DNA of 64,000 nt from Variovorax paradoxus. GTDB taxonomy: Bacteria; Pseudomonadota; Gammaproteobacteria; Burkholderiales; Burkholderiaceae_C. Positions 35,210 to 43,697 of this stretch are shown here, in pieces; within the stretch, counting starts at the first letter, position 1, and every line of letters begins with the position of its first letter. Both the position numbers and the translations under genes were made by a program. The stretch covers positions 2,297,001 to 2,361,000 of the forward strand of contig NZ_CP045644.1 of the NCBI RefSeq assembly GCF_009498455.1, given 5' to 3'. The notes below the pieces were generated by a model. That model saw only the letters and a program-made list of their open reading frames with translations, did no database searches and was not told where the DNA came from.

Positions 35210-36046
35210 ATGCGCGCTGATCAACTGTTGGTAGAACGCGGCATGGCCGCGTCGCGTTCGCAAGCCGTCCGGCTCATCGCCGGCGGCATGCGCTGGCGTG
35301 ACGCGGGCACGAGCGACGCGTGGCGCACTGTCGTCAAGAACAAGGACGAAGTGCCCGAGTCGGCCGAGCTCGAGCTCGCCGACGCCGCCGAGGCACGCTA
35401 CGTGTCGCGCGGCGGCCTCAAGCTCGAAGGCGCGCTGAAGGCCAGCGGCGTGGACCCGACGGGCAGGCTCTGCCTGGACGTCGGCCAGTCGACTGGCGGC
35501 TTCACCGACTGCCTGCTGCAGCACGGCGCCGCCAAGGTGGTGGGCATCGATGTGGGCCACGGGCAGCTCCATCCGCGCATGCGCGAGGACGAACGCGTGG
35601 TCGCCATCGAAGGCGTCAATGCGCGGGCGTTGTCGCCGGCCGATCTGCAGGTGGACGAGGGCGATGACGAAGACGCTGAAGTGGGCGAGGTCGCCGAAGT
35701 GGTCGAAGCCCCGCCCGAGCCGCGCTTCGACCTCATCGTCGGCGACCTGTCGTTCATCTCGCTCACGCTGGTGCTGCCGGCCGTGGTGCAGTTCCTGGCC
35801 GACGACGGCCAGTTGCTGATGCTGGTCAAGCCGCAGTTCGAACTGCAGCCCGGCCAGGTCGGCAAGGGTGGCATCGTGCGCGACGAGGCGATGTACGCGG
35901 TGGTCGAGAAGCGCCTGCACGACGCTTGCGCGGCGCTCGAGCTGAAGGTGCTGCGCTGGTTCGAGAGCCCGATCGCCGGGGGCGACGGCAATCGCGAGTT
36001 TTTCATTCACGCCGTTCGTGCTGCCAAGGCCGGCGACGGTTCCTAA
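35210..36046 (+). CDS. tlyA: TlyA-family rRNA 2'-O-methyltransferase
   Basis: A 278-residue protein: an N-terminal S4 RNA-binding domain (MRADQLLVERGMAASRSQA start, typical) and a Rossmann methyltransferase domain with LCLDVGQSTGGFTDCLL near residue 85 as the SAM loop. Relatives methylate cytidines of 16S and 23S rRNA; some are also called haemolysins. An acidic insert rich in Asp/Glu at about 145-170 is unusual. Placed after ahcY with a 6-bp gap, so the SAM-consuming enzyme is co-expressed with SAH removal. Confidence 0.9.
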   Translation: MRADQLLVERGMAASRSQAVRLIAGGMRWRDAGTSDAWRTVVKNKDEVPESAELELADAAEARYVSRGGLKLEGALKASGVDPTGRLCLDVGQSTGGFTDCLLQHGAAKVVGIDVGHGQLHPRMREDERVVAIEGVNARALSPADLQVDEGDDEDAEVGEVAEVVEAPPEPRFDLIVGDLSFISLTLVLPAVVQFLADDGQLLMLVKPQFELQPGQVGKGGIVRDEAMYAVVEKRLHDACAALELKVLRWFESPIAGGDGNREFFIHAVRAAKAGDGS

Positions 36047-36056
36047 GGAGACGCAG

Positions 36057-36881
36057 GTGCGCCTTCCGCTGAGTTTTGAATTCTTCCCGACCAAGACGCC
36101 CGAAGGCGCGGTCAAGCTGCGCGCCGTGCGCCAGCAGCTGTATGTGCGCAAGCCGCAGTTCTGCTCGGTCACCTACGGCGCGGGCGGCTCCACGCACCAG
36201 GGCACTTTCGGTGCGGTGCAGGAGATCCTGGCCGAGGGCGTGGACGCTGCCAGCCACTTCTCGTGCATCGGCGCCACGCGCGCCACTGTGCGCGAGCAGC
36301 TGGCCGAACTGAAGGCCATGGGCGTGAAGCGCCTCGTCGCATTGCGCGGCGACCTGCCCAGTGGCTACGGCATCGGCGGCGAGTTCCAGTACGCGAGCGA
36401 CCTGGTCGCCTTCATTCGCGAAGAGACCGGCCGCGACTTCCACATCGAGGTGGCGTGCTACCCCGAAATCCATCCGCAGGCGCGCTCGCCCGAGGCCGAC
36501 CTGCAGGCCTTCGCGGCCAAGGTGAAGGCCGGCGCCGACTCGGCCATCACGCAGTATTTCTTCAGCCCCGAGGCCTACTTCCGCTTCGTCGACGACGCGC
36601 GCAAGCTGGGCCTCGACACGCCGATCGTGCCGGGCATCATGCCCATCACGAGCTCGACGCAGCTCATGCGTTTTTCGGACGCCTGCGGCGCCGAGATTCC
36701 GCGCTGGATCCGCCTGCGGCTGCAGGGCTTCGGCGACGACACGGCGTCCATCAAGGCCTTCGGCCTGGACGTGGTGACCGACCTGTGCGCGTGCCTGCAA
36801 GAGGGCGGTGCACCCGCGATCCACTTCTACACGATGAACCAGTCGGCGGCCACGCTGGCCATCCTGGAGCGCCTGGATTGA
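36057..36881 (+). CDS. metF: 5,10-methylenetetrahydrofolate reductase
   Basis: A 274-residue cytosolic FAD enzyme that makes 5-methyltetrahydrofolate for methionine synthesis, completing the methyl-cycle theme of the operon. The start LPLSFEFFPTKTPEG carries the catalytic Glu, SVTYGAGGST the FAD region, and ALRGDLP and PGIMPI further signatures. The GTG at 36057 follows AAGGAG at 36045-36050, a strong site, while an upstream ATG at 36018 overlaps tlyA. Its stop overlaps the next start by TTGA. Confidence 0.95.
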   Translation: MRLPLSFEFFPTKTPEGAVKLRAVRQQLYVRKPQFCSVTYGAGGSTHQGTFGAVQEILAEGVDAASHFSCIGATRATVREQLAELKAMGVKRLVALRGDLPSGYGIGGEFQYASDLVAFIREETGRDFHIEVACYPEIHPQARSPEADLQAFAAKVKAGADSAITQYFFSPEAYFRFVDDARKLGLDTPIVPGIMPITSSTQLMRFSDACGAEIPRWIRLRLQGFGDDTASIKAFGLDVVTDLCACLQEGGAPAIHFYTMNQSAATLAILERLD

Positions 36882-37576
36882 GAGGGCTGCGCGCGGTCGC
36901 CGTCGCGGTCTCCTGTGTGCTCGCAGGTTGCACCATGCCGCCTGCCACGCAGGACAACAAGGATGCGGACACCGCCGCCACGCCGGCGGCGTCCGACAAG
37001 CGGCTGCTGCCGCTGGGACGCGGCCTGGCCGTGCCGCCCGGTGCGGCGCCGCGCTCGGCCGTGCCGTCGGTGCGCTACGACCTCGCGGTGTCGGGCACCG
37101 GCGAGGCGCTGGACGACGGCGTGCCCGGCGATGAGCCGCGCGAGATCTTCGAGCGCGGCGGGGCCTCGTGGTACGGCATCCAGTTCCACCAGCGCAAGAC
37201 CGCCAACGGCGAGCGCTTCGACATGGGCGCCATGACGGCGGCCCACAAGACGCTGCCCTTCAACACGCGCTTGTGCGTGCGCAGCCTGGTCAATGGCAGC
37301 GAGGTGCTGGTGCGCGTCAACGACCGCGGGCCCTTCACGCCGGGCCGCATCATCGACCTGAGCCGCGCCGCGGCCGACCGCATCGGCCTCACGAGCATGG
37401 GCATCAAGCAGGTGGCGCTGTCGGTCATCGACCGCGAGGGCATGCGCTGCGGCGGCGAAGCCGTGGCGGCAGGCGATCTGCAGCCCGCGCTGTTGCCCGA
37501 GGCGCCGACGTCGCGCGTGCGTGCGCCGGCACCTGCGCGCAAGCGGGCGGCCGTGCCGCCGCGCAAGCGCCGCTGA
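36878..37576 (+). CDS. rlpA: RlpA-like lipoprotein, septal lytic transglycosylase family
   Basis: A 232-residue lipoprotein with a TTG start overlapping the metF stop. The signal ends in LAGC, giving a lipidated Cys at residue 18. The double-psi beta-barrel follows: ASWYGIQFHQRKTANGE, MTAAHKTLPF, then VRVNDRGPF and IIDLSRAAA. The RVNDRGPF block includes the catalytic Asp of RlpA glycan-cleaving enzymes. No SPOR domain is seen; the C-terminus is a basic Pro/Arg tail instead. It probably acts on peptidoglycan at the outer membrane. Its place behind metF looks positional, not functional. Confidence 0.87.
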   Translation: MRGLRAVAVAVSCVLAGCTMPPATQDNKDADTAATPAASDKRLLPLGRGLAVPPGAAPRSAVPSVRYDLAVSGTGEALDDGVPGDEPREIFERGGASWYGIQFHQRKTANGERFDMGAMTAAHKTLPFNTRLCVRSLVNGSEVLVRVNDRGPFTPGRIIDLSRAAADRIGLTSMGIKQVALSVIDREGMRCGGEAVAAGDLQPALLPEAPTSRVRAPAPARKRAAVPPRKRR

Positions 37577-37586
37577 GCGGCCGGCC

Positions 37587-38555
37587 TCAGCCGCCGCTCT
37601 CGAGCGAGTAGGCGGCGTTGCGGTCTTGTGCCAGGCGTTCGGCCAGCTGGGGCAGCGCCTCGGCCAGTTGCGCCTTCAGCGTGTAGGGCGGGTTGATCAG
37701 GAACATCCCGCTCGCCGGCAGGCCCGGGCGCTGCGTTTCGCCCGATGCGGCGTCCTTCGTGATCTTGCTCGACTTGACGGTCAGCGTGGCGTGCAGCCAC
37801 GACTTGCCGGCCTTGGTCGCCATCGTCTTCAGGCGGCGCGGCAGGTCGTGCGCCTCGGGGCGCGGAATGATCGGGTACCAGACGGCGTAGGTGCCGGTGG
37901 CGAAGCGCTTGAGCGCCTCGGCCGCGAAGTCGAGCACGCGGCCGTAGTCGGTCTTCATTTCGTAGCTCGGGTCCATCAGCACCAGCGCGCGGCGCGAGGG
38001 CGGCGGCAGGAACTTGGTGGCGCTGCCGAAGCCGTCTTCGGTCAGCACGGCGATCTGCCGGCCGGCTTCGAGCTGCGCGATGTTGGCGCCGAGCGTGCGC
38101 GAATCGGTCGGGTGCAATTCGAACAGCTTGAGCTTGTCGTGGTCGCGCAGCAGGTGCTGCACGATGAACGGCGAGCCGGGGTAGACGCGGGCGCCGCCCT
38201 TGGGGTTGAAGTCGTGGATCACGCTCAGGTAGCGGGCGATGGCTTCGGCGACCGGCTTGTCTTCGGCGGGCACCGCCGCTTTCTTGCCCGCCGATTTCGC
38301 GGCCGGGGCGCCGGGCGCAGGCGTTTCAGCCGCTTTTGACGACTCCGCGAAGAAGCGCAGCACGCCGTCGGCCGCTTCGCCGCTGGTGCCGGCGTAGTCG
38401 CCATCGAGCCGATACAGGCCGGCGCCGGCGTGGGTGTCGACGACGGTCAGCGCGGCTTCTTTTTCAAGCAGGTGGTCGAGCGTGGCAATCAGGACCGTGT
38501 GCTTGAGCACGTCGGCGTGGTTGCCGGCATGGAACGCGTGGCGGTAACTGAACAT
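37587..38555 (-). CDS. rlmJ: 23S rRNA (adenine-2030-N6)-methyltransferase
   Basis: A 322-residue cytosolic enzyme. It begins MFSYRHAFHAGNHADVLKH, the RlmJ signature, with VVDTHAGAGLY as the SAM loop and LMDPSYE as the catalytic NPPY-like (DPSY) motif. It has an insert at about residues 80-105 rich in Ala and Lys, a little longer than the E. coli protein (280 residues). It is convergent with rlpA, with 10 bp between stops. A further INPPYTL near the C-terminus is conserved. Confidence 0.93.
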   Translation of the reverse strand: MFSYRHAFHAGNHADVLKHTVLIATLDHLLEKEAALTVVDTHAGAGLYRLDGDYAGTSGEAADGVLRFFAESSKAAETPAPGAPAAKSAGKKAAVPAEDKPVAEAIARYLSVIHDFNPKGGARVYPGSPFIVQHLLRDHDKLKLFELHPTDSRTLGANIAQLEAGRQIAVLTEDGFGSATKFLPPPSRRALVLMDPSYEMKTDYGRVLDFAAEALKRFATGTYAVWYPIIPRPEAHDLPRRLKTMATKAGKSWLHATLTVKSSKITKDAASGETQRPGLPASGMFLINPPYTLKAQLAEALPQLAERLAQDRNAAYSLESGG

Positions 38556-38639
38556 GGAATGAGGCCTGAAAAAGTGAAAAGGGGAGCGCTAGACTCGCGC
38601 GGCGCTACATTGATTTACAAAACACAACGAGGGGCAGCA

Positions 38640-39308
38640 ATGCGAGGAGCCGGATGGCGATTTTGGGGCCTGTGCGTCGGCGCGGGTGTTTTGTCTATTT
38701 TGACGGGCTGCGCTTCCGTGACCCACGGGACCACGCAGAACGTGAAGATCGAGACTCTGTCGCCCGCCGGCAAGGTCGTCGACGGGGCCCGCTGCCGGGT
38801 CTCCAACGACCGCAATGATGCCGTGGTGCGCTCCGGCCTGACCTTGCCGGTGCGGCGATCGGGCGAGAACCTGAGCATCGAATGCACCCAGGCCGGCCTG
38901 CCGCCGGCCCGCGGCCAGGCGATTTCGCGCGTCAACGCGGGCCTGGTCGGCAACGTGATGATCGGCGGCCTGGTCGGCGTGGCGATCGACACCGGCACCG
39001 GGGCGGGCTTCAACTACCCGAGCTGGATCCAGCTGATCTTCGGCGAGGTGCGCAGCTTTGACCGCAGCGCGCAAACCGGCGACGAGGCGACGACCGGCAT
39101 GAAGATCGGCACGACCGAGATGGCGGCCCCGCCGGCGCCGAAGACGGCCGCAGCGCCTGTGCCCGCGCCAGCGCCCGTCGTGCTGCTGCCTGCGCTTCCT
39201 CCTTCTCCTCCCGTGGCCGTCGCTCCAGTGCGCCCCGCACCCGCCGCGGCGCCCGATGCCCGCGTCTCGATGGACGACCTGCGCGGCCTGCTGCCTCCCA
39301 AGCCGTGA
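38640..39308 (+). CDS. lipoprotein of unknown function with proline-rich tail
   Basis: A 222-residue lipoprotein. The signal ends in SILTGC (lipidated Cys near 24), followed by ASVTHGTTQNVKIET, a start seen in many small periplasmic lipoproteins. A second hydrophobic, glycine-rich stretch (GLVGNVMIGGLVGVAID) near residue 100 may touch the membrane. The last 70 residues are Pro/Ala-rich. Function unknown. The stop overlaps the GTG start of a protease gene, so the two are probably made together. GAGGGG precedes the ATG. Confidence 0.75.
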   Translation: MRGAGWRFWGLCVGAGVLSILTGCASVTHGTTQNVKIETLSPAGKVVDGARCRVSNDRNDAVVRSGLTLPVRRSGENLSIECTQAGLPPARGQAISRVNAGLVGNVMIGGLVGVAIDTGTGAGFNYPSWIQLIFGEVRSFDRSAQTGDEATTGMKIGTTEMAAPPAPKTAAAPVPAPAPVVLLPALPPSPPVAVAPVRPAPAAAPDARVSMDDLRGLLPPKP

Positions 39309-40558
39309 AGCCGACCTGGATGAACCCCGCACGGTGGCTGTGCACTGGCGCCTTGCTGGCCACCGGCCACGCTGCCGCGCTGGAGCCGGACGCCCTGTTC
39401 GCCAAGCTGACGGGCAGCGTCTGGGCCGTGCGCACCTTCGACGCGCAGGAGCGCCCGCTGCGCGCCGGCAGCGCTGTGGTGATCGCGCCCGGCCGCCTCG
39501 TCACCACCTGCCACGTGCTCGCCAAGGCCAGCAATTTCGTGGTCAAGCGCGACAACGTCACCTACGGCGCGACGCTCGAGTACCCGGACCCGGGGCGCGA
39601 CCTGTGCCAGATCAAGGTCGCCAACTTCACGGCCACCCCGGTGGCGCTGGCGCCCGCCGGCGGTGCGCGGGTGGGGCAGCGCGTGTACGCCATCGGCAAT
39701 CCGCGCGGGCTGGAAAACACGCTGAGCGAAGGCCTGCTGTCGGGCCTGCGCGGCGGCGACGGCGAGGCGCGGCTGCTGCAGACCACGGCCGCCATCGCCC
39801 CGGGATCGAGCGGCGGCGGGCTGTTCGACAGCGACGGCCGCCTGCTGGGCATCACCACTTTTGCCGCCCGCGACGGCGGCAACCTGAATTTCGCGATGCC
39901 GGCCGAGTTCCTGGCGGAATTGCCGGCCCGCGCCCAGGCGCAGCTGGCGGCACGGGCCAACGAACCCGAAGGCGCCGCCCGCCGTCGCGTCGGCGTGGCG
40001 CTGGCGGAGCCGCTGCGCGCCGGTGACGCGCTCGAATACGTGCGCACCGACCGGTTGACGGGCAACCGCACGCCGGTGATCTACCGAGTGGACCGGGTCA
40101 ACGGCGACGAGCTGTCGTTCAACGCCGGCAGCCGGGTCGAGAAGGCCAATGGGCAGGTGGTGACTCTCACCTCATCCGCCGGCGGCCTGTTCGACAGCGC
40201 ATCGCCGCCGGGCGGCTGGGCGCCGAAGGACGACCTCCAGCCGGGCATGCGCTGGCACCTCGACTACGTGGCGACCACCGGCGACCGGCTGCGGCACGAA
40301 CTCACCGCCTCGGTGGGCAGCGAGCACACGATGCGCGTGGACGGCATGGAGTTGAACGTGATGCGCATCGGTTATGAGGGTTGGATCTTTGCCTCCAGCA
40401 CCACCAGCCTGCCGCTGACCGGTGCCAGTACGCGCTTTCGGGGCGCCGCCTGGTACAGCCCCGAACTGGGTCGGATCGTCCGTTTCGAGGGCGAATACCA
40501 GCGTGGAGTCTCCTCGGGGGCCAACGAGAGCCTGGAACTCGTCCGCATCCAGCGCTGA
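39305..40558 (+). CDS. secreted trypsin-like serine protease
   Basis: A 417-residue exported protein: signal peptide to about residue 25, then a chymotrypsin-fold domain with His70 (TTCHV), Asp99 (GRDL) and Ser169 (GSSGG), which is the complete triad. The C-terminal half, about 200 residues, is beta-rich and unrecognised; there is no PDZ domain, unlike DegP/DegS. The GTG at 39305 overlaps the lipoprotein stop; an ATG five codons later would also give a signal peptide. I infer that the lipoprotein could be its partner or substrate. Confidence 0.82.
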   Translation: MKPTWMNPARWLCTGALLATGHAAALEPDALFAKLTGSVWAVRTFDAQERPLRAGSAVVIAPGRLVTTCHVLAKASNFVVKRDNVTYGATLEYPDPGRDLCQIKVANFTATPVALAPAGGARVGQRVYAIGNPRGLENTLSEGLLSGLRGGDGEARLLQTTAAIAPGSSGGGLFDSDGRLLGITTFAARDGGNLNFAMPAEFLAELPARAQAQLAARANEPEGAARRRVGVALAEPLRAGDALEYVRTDRLTGNRTPVIYRVDRVNGDELSFNAGSRVEKANGQVVTLTSSAGGLFDSASPPGGWAPKDDLQPGMRWHLDYVATTGDRLRHELTASVGSEHTMRVDGMELNVMRIGYEGWIFASSTTSLPLTGASTRFRGAAWYSPELGRIVRFEGEYQRGVSSGANESLELVRIQR

Positions 40559-40578
40559 GGCCCCCTCAAGCCCGGAAA

Positions 40579-40607
40579 TTGGCCGTTTGGCCATTTCTTC
40601 ATATAAT
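40579..40607 (+). promoter_or_regulatory. promoter of the rplM-rpsI operon
   Basis: TTGGCC (40579-40584) and a consensus TATAAT (40602-40607) with a 17-bp spacer. Start of transcription about 40614 leaves a leader of about 150 nt ahead of rplM, enough for r-protein feedback; CGCGGGCT and AGCCCCGCG at 40608-40642 can pair in it. Confidence 0.75.
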
Positions 40608-40764
40608 CGCGGGCTTCGCAGCGTTTTTGTAGCCCCGCGGCGAAGGCATGTTCACCTGCTCATCACTGGGCGAGCAGGCATGAAAACCCACCTAAGAGAT
40701 TCCCAGCAGAGGAACGCCGACCGTGGAAAAGGGCTCGCCAAACCCTCTTTCAAGAGAAAAACTC

Positions 40765-41196
40765 ATGACCAAAACGTTCAGCGCCAAGCCCGCTGACGTG
40801 ACGCACGAGTGGTTTGTGATTGACGCGACCGACAAGGTCCTCGGACGAGTAGCCAGCGAAGTTGCTCTCCGTTTGCGCGGCAAACACAAGGCCATTTACA
40901 CGCCTCACGTCGATACCGGTGACTACATCGTCATCATCAACGCCGCGCAACTGCGCGTCACCGGCGCCAAGTCGATCGACAAGGTGTACTACCGTCACTC
41001 GGGCTACCCGGGCGGTATCACGGCGACGAACTTCCGCGACATGCAGAACAAGTTCCCGGGCCGTGCCCTGGAAAAGGCTGTCAAGGGCATGCTGCCCAAG
41101 GGCCCGCTTGGTTACGCGATGATCAAGAAACTCAAGGTGTACGGTGGCGCTGAGCACCCGCATACCGCCCAACAGCCCAAAGTGCTGGAACTGTAA
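40765..41196 (+). CDS. rplM: 50S ribosomal protein L13
   Basis: A 143-residue ribosomal protein, near the standard 142. It shows [27 protein letters not shown] and the L13 signature around [17 protein letters not shown]13 is an early assembly protein of the large subunit and can repress its own operon. The ATG at 40765 begins the conserved part, and rpsI follows 12 bp after the stop. Confidence 0.97.
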   Translation: MTKTFSAKPADVTHEWFVIDATDKVLGRVASEVALRLRGKHKAIYTPHVDTGDYIVIINAAQLRVTGAKSIDKVYYRHSGYPGGITATNFRDMQNKFPGRALEKAVKGMLPKGPLGYAMIKKLKVYGGAEHPHTAQQPKVLEL

Positions 41197-41208
41197 GGAG
41201 CCTTGAGA

Positions 41209-41601
41209 ATGATTGGTGAATGGAACAATGGCACCGGCCGTCGCAAATCCAGCGTCGCCCGTGTGTTTCTGAAAAAAGGCACCGGCAAGATCACGGTCAA
41301 CGGCAAGGACATCCAAGCGTTCTTCGGCCGTGAAACCTCGATCATGATCGCCAAGCAGCCCCTGGCGCTGACCAACAACCTCGAAGCTTTCGACGTGATG
41401 GTCAACGTGAACGGCGGCGGCGAATCGGGTCAAGCCGGCGCTACGCGCCACGGCATCACCCGTGCCCTGATCGACTACGACGCAACGCTCAAGCCCGTCC
41501 TGAGCCAAGCCGGCTTCGTGACGCGTGACGCGCGTGAAGTCGAACGTAAGAAGGTCGGTCTGCACTCCGCCCGTCGCCGCAAGCAGTTCAGCAAGCGCTG
41601 A
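41209..41601 (+). CDS. rpsI: 30S ribosomal protein S9
   Basis: A 130-residue ribosomal protein of usual size. It has the [17 protein letters not shown] start, [19 protein letters not shown] in the middle and the basic C-terminal tail ending KQFSKR, which reaches the P-site tRNA. The ATG follows AAGGAG at a good distance. Transcribed with rplM, and ended by a terminator. Confidence 0.97.
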   Translation: MIGEWNNGTGRRKSSVARVFLKKGTGKITVNGKDIQAFFGRETSIMIAKQPLALTNNLEAFDVMVNVNGGGESGQAGATRHGITRALIDYDATLKPVLSQAGFVTRDAREVERKKVGLHSARRRKQFSKR

Positions 41602-41625
41602 TCCCCTGCTCGTTGCGAGACAAGA

Positions 41626-41647
41626 AGCCGCCCTCGGGCGGCTTTTT
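41626..41647 (+). terminator. intrinsic terminator after rpsI
   Basis: AGCCGCCC and GGGCGGCT form an 8-bp stem, followed by five T. It separates the ribosomal operon from erpA. Confidence 0.87.
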
Positions 41648-41797
41648 CGTGGCCGCGTTCCCCAGGTGCCCTTGGCGGATGCGGCGTTCGACCCCACTTG
41701 CGATGGGTGCTCGCGCAAGCTGCCTGCCGAAAATGCGGCATTGCAGTAGCATTCGTCCCATTGGCCGCCCAAGCGGCCCCCCAAGGAGTTTCACCCC

Positions 41798-42163
41798 ATG
41801 AGCGCTGTTGCCGAAAACATCCAGACCCAGATGCCCGAGCCGATCGTCTTCACGGACAGCGCGGCCGCCAAGGTCGCCGACCTGATCGCCGAAGAGGGCA
41901 ATCCCGACCTGAAGCTGCGCGTGTTCGTGCAGGGCGGCGGGTGCTCGGGCTTCCAGTACGGTTTCACCTTCGACGAGATCACCAACGAAGACGACACCAC
42001 CATGACCAAGAACGGTGTGTCGCTGCTGATCGACGCCATGAGCTACCAGTACCTGCTCGGCGCCGAGATCGACTACAAGGAAGATCTGCAGGGCGCCCAG
42101 TTCGTGATCAAGAACCCGAACGCCACCAGCACCTGCGGCTGCGGCTCCAGCTTCTCGGCCTGA
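41798..42163 (+). CDS. erpA: iron-sulfur cluster insertion protein
   Basis: A 121-residue A-type carrier that delivers [4Fe-4S] clusters to enzymes such as those of isoprenoid synthesis. The three cysteines are placed as in the family: GGGCSGF with Cys49, and CGCG with Cys113 and Cys115. Acidic residues around DDTTMTKNG follow the ErpA pattern. AAGGAG precedes the ATG, and a terminator follows 30 bp after the stop. Confidence 0.95.
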   Translation: MSAVAENIQTQMPEPIVFTDSAAAKVADLIAEEGNPDLKLRVFVQGGGCSGFQYGFTFDEITNEDDTTMTKNGVSLLIDAMSYQYLLGAEIDYKEDLQGAQFVIKNPNATSTCGCGSSFSA

Positions 42164-42196
42164 TGCCTGGATGCAGCTGACCAGCCCCCTCGAAAA

Positions 42197-42218
42197 AGCC
42201 GCCTCCGGGCGGCTTTTT
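42197..42218 (+). terminator. intrinsic terminator after erpA
   Basis: AAGCCGCC and GGCGGCTT pair across TCCG and are followed by T-rich sequence; five A precede it. Confidence 0.87.
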
Positions 42219-42257
42219 GCTGCCTGTCGGTTTTTCGTCTGAATCCGCGCCTTCCCG

Positions 42258-43691
42258 ATGAGCCCCGAAACCGCCGTCCCCGTCGATCCGTCCCGCAAGA
42301 GCCTGCTGTGGCTCGTGGCCGTCGGCTTCTTCATGCAGACGCTCGACGCGACCATCATCAACACGGCGCTGCCCGCGATGGCCGCCAGCCTGGGTGAGAG
42401 CCCGCTGCGCATGCAGTCGGTGGTGGTGGCCTACGCGCTCACGATGGCGATGCTGATCCCGGCCTCGGGCTGGATCGCCGACCGCTTCGGCACGCGGCGC
42501 ATCTTTTTCTGCGCCATCGTGCTGTTCGCCGCCGGCTCGGTGCTGTGCGCGCTCTCGCAGGGGCTGGGGCAGCTCGTGGCGGCGCGGGTGGTGCAGGGCC
42601 TGGGCGGGGCGTTGCTGCTCCCTGTGGGGCGTCTGGCGCTGCTGCGCACGGTGCCGCGCGGCGAGTTCCTGCAGGCGATGAGCTTCGTGGCCATTCCGGG
42701 ACTCATCGGGCCGCTGCTGGGGCCCACGCTGGGCGGCTGGCTGGTGCAGTACGCCTCCTGGCACTGGATCTTCCTGATCAACGTGCCGGTGGGCTTGGCG
42801 GGCTGCATCGCCACGCTGCGCTACATGCCGGACCTGCGCGGCGCCATCCAGAAGCGCTTCGACAGCGTCGGCTACGCGCTGCTGGCCTTCGGCATGGTGG
42901 CGATCTCGCTGGCGGTCGACGGCGTGTCGGGGCTCGGGCTGCGCCAGGGCGGGGTGATGGCGGTGCTGCTCTTTGGTTTCGCCGCCGTGGTCGCCTACTG
43001 GCTGCGCGCGGCGCGCACGCCCGAGCCGCTGTTCTCGCCCGCGCTGTTCGGCATTCCGACGCTGAGCATCGGCCTGCTCGGCAACCTGTTCTCGCGCCTG
43101 GGCAGCAGCTGCATGCCCTTCCTGGTGCCGCTGCTGCTGCAGGTGTCGATGGGCTATTCGCCGGTGCGCGCCGGGCTGATGATGCTGCCGGTCGCGCTGG
43201 CCGGCATGGCGATGAAGCGGTTTGCCACGCCGCTGATCACGCGCCACGGCTACCGCCGCGTGCTGGTGGCCAACACGGTGCTGGTCGGCTGCACCATGGC
43301 CAGCTTCGCCCTCACAGCGCCGGGGCAGCCGCTGGCGCTGCACCTGCTGCAGCTGCTGGTGTTCGGCGCGGTCAACTCGCTGCAGTTCACGGCCATGAAC
43401 ACCATCACCCTGAAGGACCTCGACGGCGGCATGGCCAGCAGCGGCAACAGCCTGCTGTCGATGGTGCAGATGCTGGCGATGAGCCTCGGCGTGGCTGCGG
43501 CCGGCGCGGTGCTGGCGGGCTACAACGGCGTGTTCGGCACGGCAACGCCGGTGCAGACGCTCGATGCGTTCCAGGCCACGTTCGCGACCATGGGGCTCAT
43601 CACGGTGGCTTCGGCGCTGATCTTCTGGCATTTGCCCGCAGAAGTGCGAGCGGCGCAGCCTGCGCAGCCGGAAGTTTCCGGCCAGGGCTGA
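42258..43691 (+). CDS. MFS multidrug exporter of the DHA2 type
   Basis: A 477-residue inner-membrane proton antiporter with 14 predicted helices. DATIINTALPAMAASLG in helix 1 is the DHA2 (14-helix) signature; WIADRFGTRRIFF is motif A; GPLLGPTLGGWLV is the antiporter motif C. It resembles MdtD-like proteins, which export drugs or metabolites such as citrate. No membrane fusion or TolC partner adjoins. The substrate cannot be told. Confidence 0.88.
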   Translation: MSPETAVPVDPSRKSLLWLVAVGFFMQTLDATIINTALPAMAASLGESPLRMQSVVVAYALTMAMLIPASGWIADRFGTRRIFFCAIVLFAAGSVLCALSQGLGQLVAARVVQGLGGALLLPVGRLALLRTVPRGEFLQAMSFVAIPGLIGPLLGPTLGGWLVQYASWHWIFLINVPVGLAGCIATLRYMPDLRGAIQKRFDSVGYALLAFGMVAISLAVDGVSGLGLRQGGVMAVLLFGFAAVVAYWLRAARTPEPLFSPALFGIPTLSIGLLGNLFSRLGSSCMPFLVPLLLQVSMGYSPVRAGLMMLPVALAGMAMKRFATPLITRHGYRRVLVANTVLVGCTMASFALTAPGQPLALHLLQLLVFGAVNSLQFTAMNTITLKDLDGGMASSGNSLLSMVQMLAMSLGVAAAGAVLAGYNGVFGTATPVQTLDAFQATFATMGLITVASALIFWHLPAEVRAAQPAQPEVSGQG

Positions 43692-43697
43692 CGGGTT

